A DNA stretch of 5,664 nucleotides from Campylobacterales bacterium (GTDB taxonomy: Bacteria; Campylobacterota; Campylobacteria; Campylobacterales; QNZT01): NCBI GenBank assembly GCA_027081495.1, contig JALWKJ010000080.1:1-5664 (forward strand), given 5' to 3'. The number at the start of each line of letters is the position of its first letter. Within the stretch, counting starts at the first letter, position 1. Shown here piece by piece: positions 1-5,664 of this stretch. Under the pieces are notes generated by a model, which saw only the letters and a list, made by a program, of their open reading frames with translations, did no database searches and was not told the DNA's origin. A program made the position numbers and the translations under genes.

Positions 1-1
1 G

Positions 2-169
2 CTTATATGGGGTGAAAACGATATAGTCATACCAAAAGAAAAAGCTTATAGATTACATAAAGATTTGAAAAATTCAAAGCTTGTTATCATACCAAAATGC
101 GGACATATGCCACATGAAGAAAGACCCAAAGAGACGCTAAAAGCCCTTAAAAGTTTTCTTGATTTTTAA
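2..169 (+). CDS. Alpha/beta-fold hydrolase, C-terminal part (cut by left edge)
   Basis: The reading frame enters at base 2 and runs 55 residues to a TAA at 167-169; the start lies outside the window. The fragment has the typical tail of an alpha/beta hydrolase. It begins with LIWGENDIVIP, where the Asp of WGEND fits the acid of the catalytic triad. It ends with IIPKCGHMPHEERP, where the His of CGH fits the catalytic base, followed by a last helix ending in SFLDF. The nucleophile Ser and its elbow are not visible, so substrate and exact family (esterase, C-C hydrolase, haloperoxidase-like and others) cannot be told. The product is probably cytosolic. The last 23 bases overlap the 3' end of thyX on the other strand, and no terminator separates the two. 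The fold assignment is fairly sure; the function is open. Confidence 0.8.
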   Translation, partial: LIWGENDIVIPKEKAYRLHKDLKNSKLVIIPKCGHMPHEERPKETLKALKSFLDF

Positions 170-773
170 TAAATCCTTCAAAAATGTAACGGTGATCTTC
201 GGGAATGGTTTTAAAAATCTCTAACGATAGCTTTTGAATTTCCCAAAGCGCCGATTTATCGCTTCTTAGAGAGAGAAAATTCTGAAGGCTTCTTGCGTTT
301 ATAGTCCATGTGAGTTCCGTCTTATAGGATTCGGGAAGACAATATTTCGCTTTGTCGTTGCTAATTCCTTTAGCAAGAAGAGATCTTAAATTTTCAAGCG
401 CTTTTATACTCATCTCGTTTACTATGGCGCTATCCGTAAAAACGAGATATTTTTGAGCTCTTTTTGTATCGCTTAAAGTAAAAGGTTTTTCTTTTTTTAA
501 CTCTTTTAGCGTATATCTTGTTGATTTTACCGACAAAGATGCCATTCTGTGGCGGGATAGCTCTTGCAAAAGCGCGCGGGAGATTCCTTTGATATAAAAC
601 GAATACACGAGATGTTCAAGAGTGGAAGAGTGTTTAAATTTATTTCCTACACGATCTATCAACTCTTTATCTTTTTCTCCACCGTTATCGCTTTTATCGA
701 AACTTTGCCAGCAAGTTCTAATGGCGTCTGCGCAAACTACAAGAGGAGTGTGGTGAAGAAGAGTTGTTTTCAT
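147..773 (-). CDS. thyX: Flavin-dependent thymidylate synthase ThyX
   Basis: ThyX makes dTMP from dUMP in the cytosol, using methylene-tetrahydrofolate as carbon donor, FAD as hydride carrier and NAD(P)H as reductant. The 208-residue product has the family signature RHRX7SXR as RHRMASLSVKSTR: R74-H75-R76, then S84 and R86. It also has the upstream HSSTLEH block (48-54) and the nucleotide-binding C-terminal segment NARSLQNFLSLR (159-170) followed by SALWEI. Length is normal for Campylobacter-type ThyX and the N terminus (MKTTLLHHTPL) aligns with that family, which supports the ATG at 771-773. There is no good Shine-Dalgarno sequence. The only candidate, GGGAC at 783-787, lies in the arm of a strong hairpin. 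The gene lies 57 bases after flgE on the same strand with no clear terminator between, so read-through from flgE is possible. Its 3' end overlaps the convergent hydrolase gene by 23 bases. In Campylobacter, ThyX normally replaces ThyA. Confidence 0.96.
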   Translation of the reverse strand: MKTTLLHHTPLVVCADAIRTCWQSFDKSDNGGEKDKELIDRVGNKFKHSSTLEHLVYSFYIKGISRALLQELSRHRMASLSVKSTRYTLKELKKEKPFTLSDTKRAQKYLVFTDSAIVNEMSIKALENLRSLLAKGISNDKAKYCLPESYKTELTWTINARSLQNFLSLRSDKSALWEIQKLSLEIFKTIPEDHRYIFEGFIKNQENF

Positions 774-776
774 GAT

Positions 777-807
777 TACTAAGTCCCGTACTTTTTAGGA
801 CTTAGTA
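777..807 (-). promoter_or_regulatory. Perfect inverted repeat (10-bp stem) over the thyX ribosome binding region
   Basis: TACTAAGTCC (777-786) and GGACTTAGTA (798-807) are exact reverse complements around an 11-base loop. Read on the minus strand, the 3' arm ends three bases before the thyX ATG. It contains GGAC of the only Shine-Dalgarno-like run (GGGAC, 783-787). As RNA this would hide the ribosome site; as DNA it could be an operator for a dimeric regulator. Neither strand has a T-tract after the stem, so it is not a typical intrinsic terminator, although it could still weaken read-through from flgE. The symmetry is seen directly; the regulatory role is inferred. Confidence 0.6.
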
Positions 808-819
808 TATAAAATTGTA
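804..819 (-). promoter_or_regulatory. Candidate -10 elements for thyX
   Basis: On the minus strand two hexamers one mismatch from TATAAT are visible: TACAAT (814-819) and TATACT (804-809). A T-run (plus-strand A823-A828) lies upstream, as is usual for Campylobacter vegetative promoters, which lack a firm -35 box. Initiation from TACAAT would start the RNA near base 807, right at the hairpin. Initiation from TATACT would start it inside the inverted repeat, making the repeat an operator instead. The region is AT-rich, so chance matches are likely. Confidence 0.25.
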
Positions 820-826
820 TATAAAA
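805..826. repeat. Two perfect 10-bp direct repeats upstream of thyX
   Basis: GTATATAAAA occurs at 805-814 and again at 817-826, separated by TT, giving a 12-base period. On the minus strand this reads TTTTATATAC twice, just upstream of and partly overlapping the inverted repeat in front of thyX. It lies wholly in the flgE-thyX gap. It could be a duplicated promoter element, a binding site for a regulator with half-sites about one helical turn apart, or a small slippage duplication in AT-rich DNA. Confidence 0.55.
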
Positions 827-830
827 AACT

Positions 831-2723
831 CTACTGTTTTAATTGAAGAAGAGTATTTAACATTTGATCGGAAGTGGTAATCGTTTTTGAACTCGCTTGA
901 AACCCTCTTTGTATAACGATGAGTTGGGTTAACGATCTGCTTAAATCGACATTTGACATCTCTAGCGCGCTTGATTGAACAAAACCTCGTCCGCCGGCCG
1001 CCGCTTGTCCTATTACGGGCTCTCCGGAGTTTGCCGTTTGTACAAATACATTTCCTCCGTCGCTTTCAAGACCGATGTTGTTTGTAAATTTAGCCATCGC
1101 AATCTGAGCAAGAGCAAAAGATCTTCCGTTTGTAAAACTTCCGACAAGCGTTCCCGACTGATCTATTCTTATGCCGTCAAGATCTCCGCCCGTAAAACCG
1201 TCCTGACTTATTCCCGCGGTATTTGAGGCGCTGTCAAAACTCGTCATTCCGTCAAATTTATTTGTTTTTCCAAGATTCAATAAAATCGTTTGATTCGGCG
1301 ATGAACCGTTGTTTGCGGTATATGTAATGCTTGTAGGGGTATATGATGCCAGCGATCCGTCCGAATTGAAAATAACCTGTCCTTCCAGCTCGTTTGGATT
1401 TATCGTTCCTCCTATCTCTCCCGGTTTTGGAACGGATATTTTTATATTCCAGGCGACTCCTGTTTTAACATTGTTCGTATCATATATATAGCTAGCTTTT
1501 CTATACTCTACCCTTACGGTGTGTTTTGATCCTAAAGAATCAAATATGTCGATACTTGCCGCATGTGTCGCCGCATTTATTTGCTGGGAAATTTTCGTTC
1601 CGGAACTTCCGGCTGAAAGCTGTCCGGAAAAAGGCGATAACGCTTGGGTAAAAAGTTCGTTATTTTCGGTAGATCCGTCAACGATTCCCCCTACTTGAAT
1701 GGAAAGAGAAGTCGCTCCTTGAGAATTGTCTATTTGAAATTTACCCTGATCATTTACGGTAACTTTGACGCCTGCGGATGTATCGTCGGCAAAATCCTGC
1801 AGCTTCGCTCTTAGATCCTCAGTTGTTCTAAAGTAGTGTATTTGAGATGTTTGCGTAACGCCGTTTTGATCGACCCAGGTATAGTTTTGCGTAAAATTGA
1901 CGGCATCGGGATCGTCGGAATATCTAAATTGTCTTTTTGTTCCTCCTCCGTCAAAACTCACTTCTATACCTTGTCCGCCGGTTGCTCCGGTAATCGTATT
2001 TGCGGCGTCTTTTGTAAGTACCGCCGCTTTTATATTAAAAGATTTTCCGTCGGCGGTGTATAAAACATTAAAGTCATCCACTTTTTCATCATCTTTCGTA
2101 TTTGCCGTATTGTCGGGTCCGTTTAATCCGGCTGTTGAGTCAAGAGGTCTGATAACGGACATGTTTTCTATCAGGTTTCCGGCATTTAAGTTCGCTTTGA
2201 TACTGACTTCGGAAGTAGGTTTTGCCGGGGTTGTAAGTCCCGGTTGGATTTTGATATTTTGAATGGGTGCGGCCGTGTCGATTTTCCCGGTATCTGGATC
2301 CCTAACCCATCCTTGCGCTACAAGACCGTTGTTTGTAACAAAATTTCCGTTTGAATCAAAAACGAAATCCCCGTTTCTACTATATTTGTATGTAACGCCT
2401 CCATCTTCGCTTACGACAAAAAAACCGTCTCCTTGAATGGCCAGATCGGTAGTTTTTCCCGTCGTTTGAACGGAACCTTGTGAAAAAATCCTGGTAACAG
2501 AGTTTACTTCCGTTCCAAGACCGACTTGCATAGGATTTTTACCGCCGAGATTTCCCTGCGGCGCTGTGGCTATTTTTGCGGTTTGAGATAACATATCCGA
2601 AAAATTTGCACGAGAGTATTTAAATCCGCTGGTGTTGACATTTGCTATATTGTTACCTTCAACATCCATCGCGATTTGGTGTGCTTGCAGACCGGAAACA
2701 CCGGCCCATAATGATCTCATCAT
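831..2723 (-). CDS. flgE: Flagellar hook protein FlgE (main hook subunit)
   Basis: This 630-residue protein is the structural subunit of the extracellular hook, the universal joint between rod and filament; it is exported by the flagellar type III apparatus. The N-terminal rod/hook domain runs from MMRSLWAGVSG through VEGNNIANVNTSGFK (21-35). FSDML (41-45) fits the FxxxPhi gate-recognition motif of early export substrates. GDGFFVV (98-104) begins the conserved domain-1 strand region. The middle, about 183-490, is the variable surface part; DTSAGVKVTVNDQGKFQI (314-331) resembles the flagellin/hook IN motif. The C-terminal helix is SSALEMSNVDLSRSL (584-598) to TTSDQMLNTLLQLKQ. There is no cysteine. 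AAAGGA at 2731-2736, 7 bases before the first of two adjacent ATGs, supports the start at 2723. A sigma-54 promoter lies just upstream. It is shorter than the over-800-residue hook protein of C. jejuni, mostly in the variable domain. The gene is visibly richer in G+C than flgD and fliK. Confidence 0.95.
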   Translation of the reverse strand: MMRSLWAGVSGLQAHQIAMDVEGNNIANVNTSGFKYSRANFSDMLSQTAKIATAPQGNLGGKNPMQVGLGTEVNSVTRIFSQGSVQTTGKTTDLAIQGDGFFVVSEDGGVTYKYSRNGDFVFDSNGNFVTNNGLVAQGWVRDPDTGKIDTAAPIQNIKIQPGLTTPAKPTSEVSIKANLNAGNLIENMSVIRPLDSTAGLNGPDNTANTKDDEKVDDFNVLYTADGKSFNIKAAVLTKDAANTITGATGGQGIEVSFDGGGTKRQFRYSDDPDAVNFTQNYTWVDQNGVTQTSQIHYFRTTEDLRAKLQDFADDTSAGVKVTVNDQGKFQIDNSQGATSLSIQVGGIVDGSTENNELFTQALSPFSGQLSAGSSGTKISQQINAATHAASIDIFDSLGSKHTVRVEYRKASYIYDTNNVKTGVAWNIKISVPKPGEIGGTINPNELEGQVIFNSDGSLASYTPTSITYTANNGSSPNQTILLNLGKTNKFDGMTSFDSASNTAGISQDGFTGGDLDGIRIDQSGTLVGSFTNGRSFALAQIAMAKFTNNIGLESDGGNVFVQTANSGEPVIGQAAAGGRGFVQSSALEMSNVDLSRSLTQLIVIQRGFQASSKTITTSDQMLNTLLQLKQ

Positions 2724-2779
2724 TTGTAAATCCTTTTTGTTTTAATGTTTTTACAACTCCTCGCTCTTGAAAACAATAT

Positions 2780-2795
2780 AGCAAGTAGCGTGCCC
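2780..2795 (-). promoter_or_regulatory. Sigma-54 (RpoN) promoter of flgE
   Basis: On the minus strand the sequence reads GGGCACGCTACTTGCT. The GG of the -24 element (2793-2794) and the GC of the -12 element (2781-2782) are exactly 10 bases apart, and the surroundings match GGCACG-N4-TTGCT closely. Transcription should begin near 2769-2770, giving a leader of about 46 bases before the flgE ATG. In Campylobacter and Helicobacter, hook and rod genes of the middle flagellar class are transcribed by RpoN with the FlgS/FlgR two-component system. The site and spacing are seen; FlgR control is inferred. Confidence 0.88.
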
Positions 2796-2823
2796 AAAAA
2801 TTGGTGATTTTAATTATTAAAAA

Positions 2824-4155
2824 TTATTTTTTCATATTAATCGCATTTTGTATCATCTGATCGCTTGTCGTGATACTCTTCGCGCTAGCGTCAAACGCTT
2901 TTTGCATGATTATAAGTTCGGTTAAAGCCGCTCCCATAGAGAGATTTGCCATCTCAAGAGAGTGACTAGATATGGTCGCCGTATTTATCGTTTTTCCATT
3001 TTTATCTTTGAAAAATTGAGGCGTGCCGCTATTGGCCGTTTGTTTAAAATATACGGGAGAAGATTGCTCTAGTCCGGCATTGTTTTGAAAATGATACAAA
3101 GCCACTTTTGCTACCGGAATCGATTCTCCGTTGTCGAATGAAGCGATAATCGTCCCGTCTTTACCGATACTATAATCAAGAAGTTCTCCGCTTTTTTTCC
3201 CATCGCCCGTTATTTGTTTGAAATTTTTATCCGAATCTCCATGATAGGAGATTAGACCGTCAAAACCGCTGTTTGCAATTGATGGATCGTAAATAGAACC
3301 GAAATTTATAATTACCTCCGATCCGTTGTTGTTTATCGATGAGAGAGTGTTTGATATGAGCGCTCCTCTTGAATTAAAATCTAGTTGCCCTTCCTTTTGC
3401 GAGATGATATTGTTATCGCTATCTTTTAAGACGGCTTTTGCGGACCAAACTGTTTTATCCGATAATTGAGGAACGACTTTTGTTAATTTTATATTTAAAA
3501 AACTTTCGGTTCCATCGTCGTTTATCAATGTCGTATTGAAATTTTCTTTTTTAGGTATCTCTTTTTGAGTTCCGTCCGAATCTATTTCAAAAGTAGGTTT
3601 CGCATTTAAAGTGGCTTTAAAATCTATCTTTGTAGTAGGTTTTGCGGGCATAGTGATATTATCAGGTAAATCGATCTTAGATTGATTGGTTGTCGTACTA
3701 AGGTCAATCGTTTTTACGGGATCGTTTATAACGACGGAGTTTTGAATATTCCCCGAAAGCGTGCCTAATAGGTAATTACCGGATGGATCGGTTAACGATC
3801 CTTTTGAATCTCTATTAAAAAGCCCCGCTCTAGTAAAGAGTATTTCATTGTTTTGATTTAGTACGCCAAACCATCCGTCTCCGTTTATGGCAAGATCGTA
3901 TTTATTTTCGGTTTTTGTGATAGATCCTTGTGAAAATTGCAGATGTGTGGCATATGCGCGGCTTCCAAGACCGGAATCGTTTGCAGTCGGTGTTGAAAGA
4001 TAGTTTGTCATTGTTGTTGAGAATACGGTTGCAAATTCGGGAATTGTCGATTTGAATCCTACTTTATTTGTATTCGCGATATTATCCGACCAGACATCTA
4101 ATCCGAATTGATGTGTTTTGATTCCTGAAATACCGTTATAAAAAGAACTGTTCAT
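2824..4155 (-). CDS. flgE2: FlgE-family flagellar hook protein paralogue (FlgE2 type)
   Basis: This 443-residue member of the FlgE/FlgF/FlgG axial family is exported and probably part of the hook, as a minor subunit or accessory; its exact role is not settled. It has the N-terminal rod/hook domain (MNSSFYNGISGIKTHQFGLD), an altered core motif SDNIANTNKVGFK (23-35, where FlgE has GNNIANVNTSGFK), FATVF (41-45) as an FxxxPhi export motif, NGDGWFGVL (91-99), a conserved strand block MPAKPTTKIDFKATLNA (169-185) shared with FlgE, and the C-terminal helix SSHSLEMANLSMGAALTEL (396-414) to TTSDQMIQNAINMKK. There is no cysteine. GAAGGA at 4163-4168 sits 7 bases before the ATG at 4153-4155, so I use that start; an upstream in-frame ATG at 4191 would lie inside flgD and lacks family support. 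It begins one base after the flgD stop, suggesting translational coupling. Symbol use varies: C. jejuni and H. pylori annotations swap flgE and flgE2. Confidence 0.9.
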   Translation of the reverse strand: MNSSFYNGISGIKTHQFGLDVWSDNIANTNKVGFKSTIPEFATVFSTTMTNYLSTPTANDSGLGSRAYATHLQFSQGSITKTENKYDLAINGDGWFGVLNQNNEILFTRAGLFNRDSKGSLTDPSGNYLLGTLSGNIQNSVVINDPVKTIDLSTTTNQSKIDLPDNITMPAKPTTKIDFKATLNAKPTFEIDSDGTQKEIPKKENFNTTLINDDGTESFLNIKLTKVVPQLSDKTVWSAKAVLKDSDNNIISQKEGQLDFNSRGALISNTLSSINNNGSEVIINFGSIYDPSIANSGFDGLISYHGDSDKNFKQITGDGKKSGELLDYSIGKDGTIIASFDNGESIPVAKVALYHFQNNAGLEQSSPVYFKQTANSGTPQFFKDKNGKTINTATISSHSLEMANLSMGAALTELIIMQKAFDASAKSITTSDQMIQNAINMKK

Positions 4156-4156
4156 C

Positions 4157-4837
4157 TTATATTCCTTCGTAAATTTCCTGAACTTTATCAAAAGGAATGA
4201 AGTTGCCGTTTAATTTGAGGTAAGTCTTTTCATCTTCAAATTTAACCGACTCTATTTTATATGAGTTGAATTCGGCGGAGAGTTTAACTCCGTCGGGATT
4301 ATAATAGTTCGCTCTTACGGTATATTTTCCCGTTTTTGCATTTTCACCCGCATTTGTTAAACCGTCCCATATATAAGAGTGTTTTCCTTTTTTATCTTCT
4401 TTTATATCCAATGTTTTTACAAGGTTGTTTTTTTCATCATATATCTCAATTTGCCCGCTTTTTATATCCTCTTTGAAGTTTAATTCAAAACTTACCGGAT
4501 TTAATTTTCCTTCATTGTTTTGACTGAGATCGATTTTGTTTTCAAGTTTCGCATATTTACCGATTGCGCTTACGGCGGCAAAGTTTTTGTTTTGTTTAAA
4601 ACTTTCCGTTAGCGCTTCAAGAGCTTTGTTTGTTTTTTCTTGTGTCTCAAGCGAAGCGAGTTGTGAAGTTTGTTGCAATATTTTGTCGCTATCCATAGGA
4701 CTGGTAGGATCTTGGTGTTGTAACTCAGTCAAAAGTAACTTCATAAAATCGTCTTTTCCTAAAATGGAATTTGGATTTAATCCGGTATTGTTGAGATTTG
4801 CCGTGTAATTGTTATTTATATCATTAATTTGTGCCAT
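4157..4837 (-). CDS. flgD: Flagellar hook assembly (cap) protein FlgD
   Basis: FlgD sits at the tip of the growing hook, helps FlgE subunits polymerise and is later replaced by the hook-filament junction proteins. The 226-residue product shows the family core LGKDDFMKLLLTELQHQDP (26-44), then PMDSDKILQQTSQLASLE (47-64). FMKLL (31-35) is the FxxxPhi gate-recognition motif, in the same place as in Salmonella FlgD. A helical stretch (65-85) leads to the C-terminal FlgD tudor/Ig-like part, with IEIYDEKNNLVKTLDI (130-145), the family Trp-Asp-Gly (157-159) and AKTGKYTV (167-174). There is no cysteine and no cleavable signal peptide, as expected for type III export. The ATG at 4835-4837 has AAAGGA at 4844-4849, 6 bases upstream. 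It lies 12 bases after fliK and ends one base before flgE2, so the three form one operon. No promoter of its own is seen. Confidence 0.95.
   Translation of the reverse strand: MAQINDINNNYTANLNNTGLNPNSILGKDDFMKLLLTELQHQDPTSPMDSDKILQQTSQLASLETQEKTNKALEALTESFKQNKNFAAVSAIGKYAKLENKIDLSQNNEGKLNPVSFELNFKEDIKSGQIEIYDEKNNLVKTLDIKEDKKGKHSYIWDGLTNAGENAKTGKYTVRANYYNPDGVKLSAEFNSYKIESVKFEDEKTYLKLNGNFIPFDKVQEIYEGI
4163..4168 (-). promoter_or_regulatory. Ribosome binding site deciding the flgE2 start
   Basis: GAAGGA on the minus strand lies 7 bases before the ATG at 4153-4155, inside the last codons of flgD. It favours the 443-residue product over a longer one starting at 4191 and places flgE2 translation under likely coupling to flgD. 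Confidence 0.8.
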
Positions 4838-4849
4838 TTTTTATCCTTT

Positions 4850-5664
4850 TTATATATATCTTGGAACAATTAGTTCAAAATTTTCATTCTCTTGGTGTTC
4901 TTGCGCGAAAAGTTTTGAGTTTTTTGAATTTTCTTTGTGATTTTGACCTCTTTGTCCATCTTTACTATCGCCAAAATTCATCTGAAGAGAAGTAAATCCC
5001 ATATTTATAAGAGAATTTTTAAATTCTGTTTGATTTTGTGAAAATATTGCTATCGTATTGGGATTTGAATTTATATTTACATGAAGATTATTACCTCTAT
5101 TTATAAGCGTTACATCAACTTCTCCCAAATTTCCCGGATTTAACTGCATTTTTATCTTCATTAGAGGCGGTTTGTAATTTTCTACTTTTTCTTTAAATTC
5201 CTGTGCAAAAGTATTAAATGTTCTTTTAAAATCTTGATGTGAGGTTTTATGATGTATGATTTGACCGCTCTTTTGCTCAGTAGCTATATTTTGTTTTTGG
5301 TGACTTATAGTTTGCGTATCGTTATTATCTTCTGTTTCGGTAACACTATTTTCAGATATTTCGGTTTGTTTTATAATATTGGAGTTTTGAATACTCTTGT
5401 CGAGTATTTGATTTTGCTCCGTTTTGTTTTTTTGTATATGTGATTTTATTTGTTTAATCTCAATACCGTTTTGCTTATTGTCTATAATTTCTCTACTATC
5501 TTTAGCGGCTATGGGAATGGATTTTTCTTTTGACTCTTTTGTTTTAGAAAGAGGTTTGGTTGATTTTCCTAAATCTATGGGGAGTTGCGATTCATCAACA
5601 AACGATTTTGTTTGCTTGGTAGAAATTTTTTCATAATGAGTCGGCTGTTGTAAATTTTTTGGTT
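4850..5664 (-). CDS. fliK: Flagellar hook-length control protein FliK, C-terminal part (cut by right edge)
   Basis: FliK is the exported ruler that times the switch from hook to filament export by touching FlhB. The frame is open from the right edge to a TAA at 4850-4852, giving 270 visible residues; the N terminus lies outside. The first part, upstream of about 5210, is a low-complexity linker rich in Gln, Asn, Lys, Ser, Thr and Ile with few prolines, as expected for the extensible region. The conserved C-terminal domain follows, with PPLMKIKMQLNPGNLGEVDV (read from about 5170 downward), LHVNINSN and FKNSLINMGFTSLQMNF. This is the hook-length-control fold with the hallmark L-P-x-x-L-G block. 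The tail is charged and Gln/Asn-rich and ends FELIVPRYI, which I recall as common in Campylobacter FliK. No cysteine is visible. The Met at 5161 is internal to this domain, not a start. It leads the operon fliK-flgD-flgE2 as far as the window shows; its promoter is outside. Confidence 0.9.
   Translation of the reverse strand, partial: PKNLQQPTHYEKISTKQTKSFVDESQLPIDLGKSTKPLSKTKESKEKSIPIAAKDSREIIDNKQNGIEIKQIKSHIQKNKTEQNQILDKSIQNSNIIKQTEISENSVTETEDNNDTQTISHQKQNIATEQKSGQIIHHKTSHQDFKRTFNTFAQEFKEKVENYKPPLMKIKMQLNPGNLGEVDVTLINRGNNLHVNINSNPNTIAIFSQNQTEFKNSLINMGFTSLQMNFGDSKDGQRGQNHKENSKNSKLFAQEHQENENFELIVPRYI

Noticed and set aside
492..498. A7 tract in thyX (minus strand) as a slippage site
   Set aside because: It encodes a normal Leu-Lys-Lys stretch within an intact essential-type enzyme, and nothing suggests a second product.
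1897..2262. Plus-strand open frame of about 120 codons antisense to flgE, and shorter ones elsewhere
   Set aside because: They run opposite to clear flagellar genes, have no recognisable domain, and look like shadows of the coding strand.
831..2723. Higher G+C of flgE compared with fliK and flgD as a sign of horizontal transfer
   Set aside because: The gene sits in its expected context with a native-type promoter. Strong expression and Gly/Ala-rich composition explain the difference better.
2796..2811. Weak AAAAT/ATTTT hairpin followed by Ts between flgE2 and the sigma-54 promoter
   Set aside because: A five-pair AT stem is too weak to call an intrinsic terminator.
2808..2822. AT-only palindrome TTTTAAT-T-ATTAAAA after flgE2, as a terminator or operator
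   Set aside because: It contains only A and T, has a one-base centre and lacks a GC stem. It is likely chance in the spacer.
2824..4191. flgE2 starting at 4191 with 12 extra N-terminal residues
   Set aside because: The extra residues overlap flgD and do not match the family N terminus. The ATG at 4153-4155 has a well-spaced GAAGGA.
4850..5161. A separate 103-residue gene starting at the ATG at 5159-5161
   Set aside because: The frame is open without a stop from the right edge through this Met, and the Met lies within the conserved FliK C-terminal domain. It is the end of fliK.
5423..5434. A-AAA-AAC slippery heptamer in fliK on the minus strand (possible -1 frameshift or phase-variable A7)
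   Set aside because: Runs of seven A are common in such AT-rich coding sequence. The -1 frame stops after about two dozen codons, and Campylobacter phase variation mostly uses longer G/C tracts.

Overview
The window is a compact piece of a Campylobacterota (epsilonproteobacterial) chromosome, probably Campylobacter or a close relative. This rests on three things: the protein sequences resemble Campylobacter FlgE, FlgD, FliK and ThyX as I remember them; a hook gene has a sigma-54 promoter; and thymidylate synthase is the flavin-dependent ThyX type. I cannot name the species from this sequence.

Almost everything reads on the minus strand, from right to left. First comes the C-terminal part of fliK (hook-length control), cut by the right edge. 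It is followed after 12 bases by flgD (hook cap/scaffold), and then, one base after the flgD stop codon, by a hook-protein paralogue (flgE2). A 100-base gap carries a clear -24/-12 sigma-54 promoter, which drives the main hook gene flgE. A 57-base gap with a direct repeat and a strong inverted repeat leads to thyX. On the plus strand, the last 55 residues of an alpha/beta hydrolase enter from the left edge. They converge on thyX, and the two genes overlap tail to tail by 23 bases.

The four flagellar proteins form one assembly module. FlgD caps the growing hook. FlgE, and presumably FlgE2, are exported by the flagellar type III apparatus and polymerise under that cap. FliK measures the hook and switches export specificity to filament proteins. 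None of the four, as far as visible, contains a cysteine. FlgD, FlgE and FlgE2 each carry an FxxxPhi gate-recognition-type motif close to the N terminus. ThyX and the hydrolase are cytosolic enzymes with no evident functional link to the hook.

I see no mobile element, CRISPR array, RNA gene or wholly new system. The signals most worth a second look are the thyX leader (a 10-bp stem that ends three bases before the start codon and buries the only Shine-Dalgarno-like bases, plus a 10-bp direct repeat upstream) and the side-by-side pair of divergent hook genes under different transcriptional inputs.
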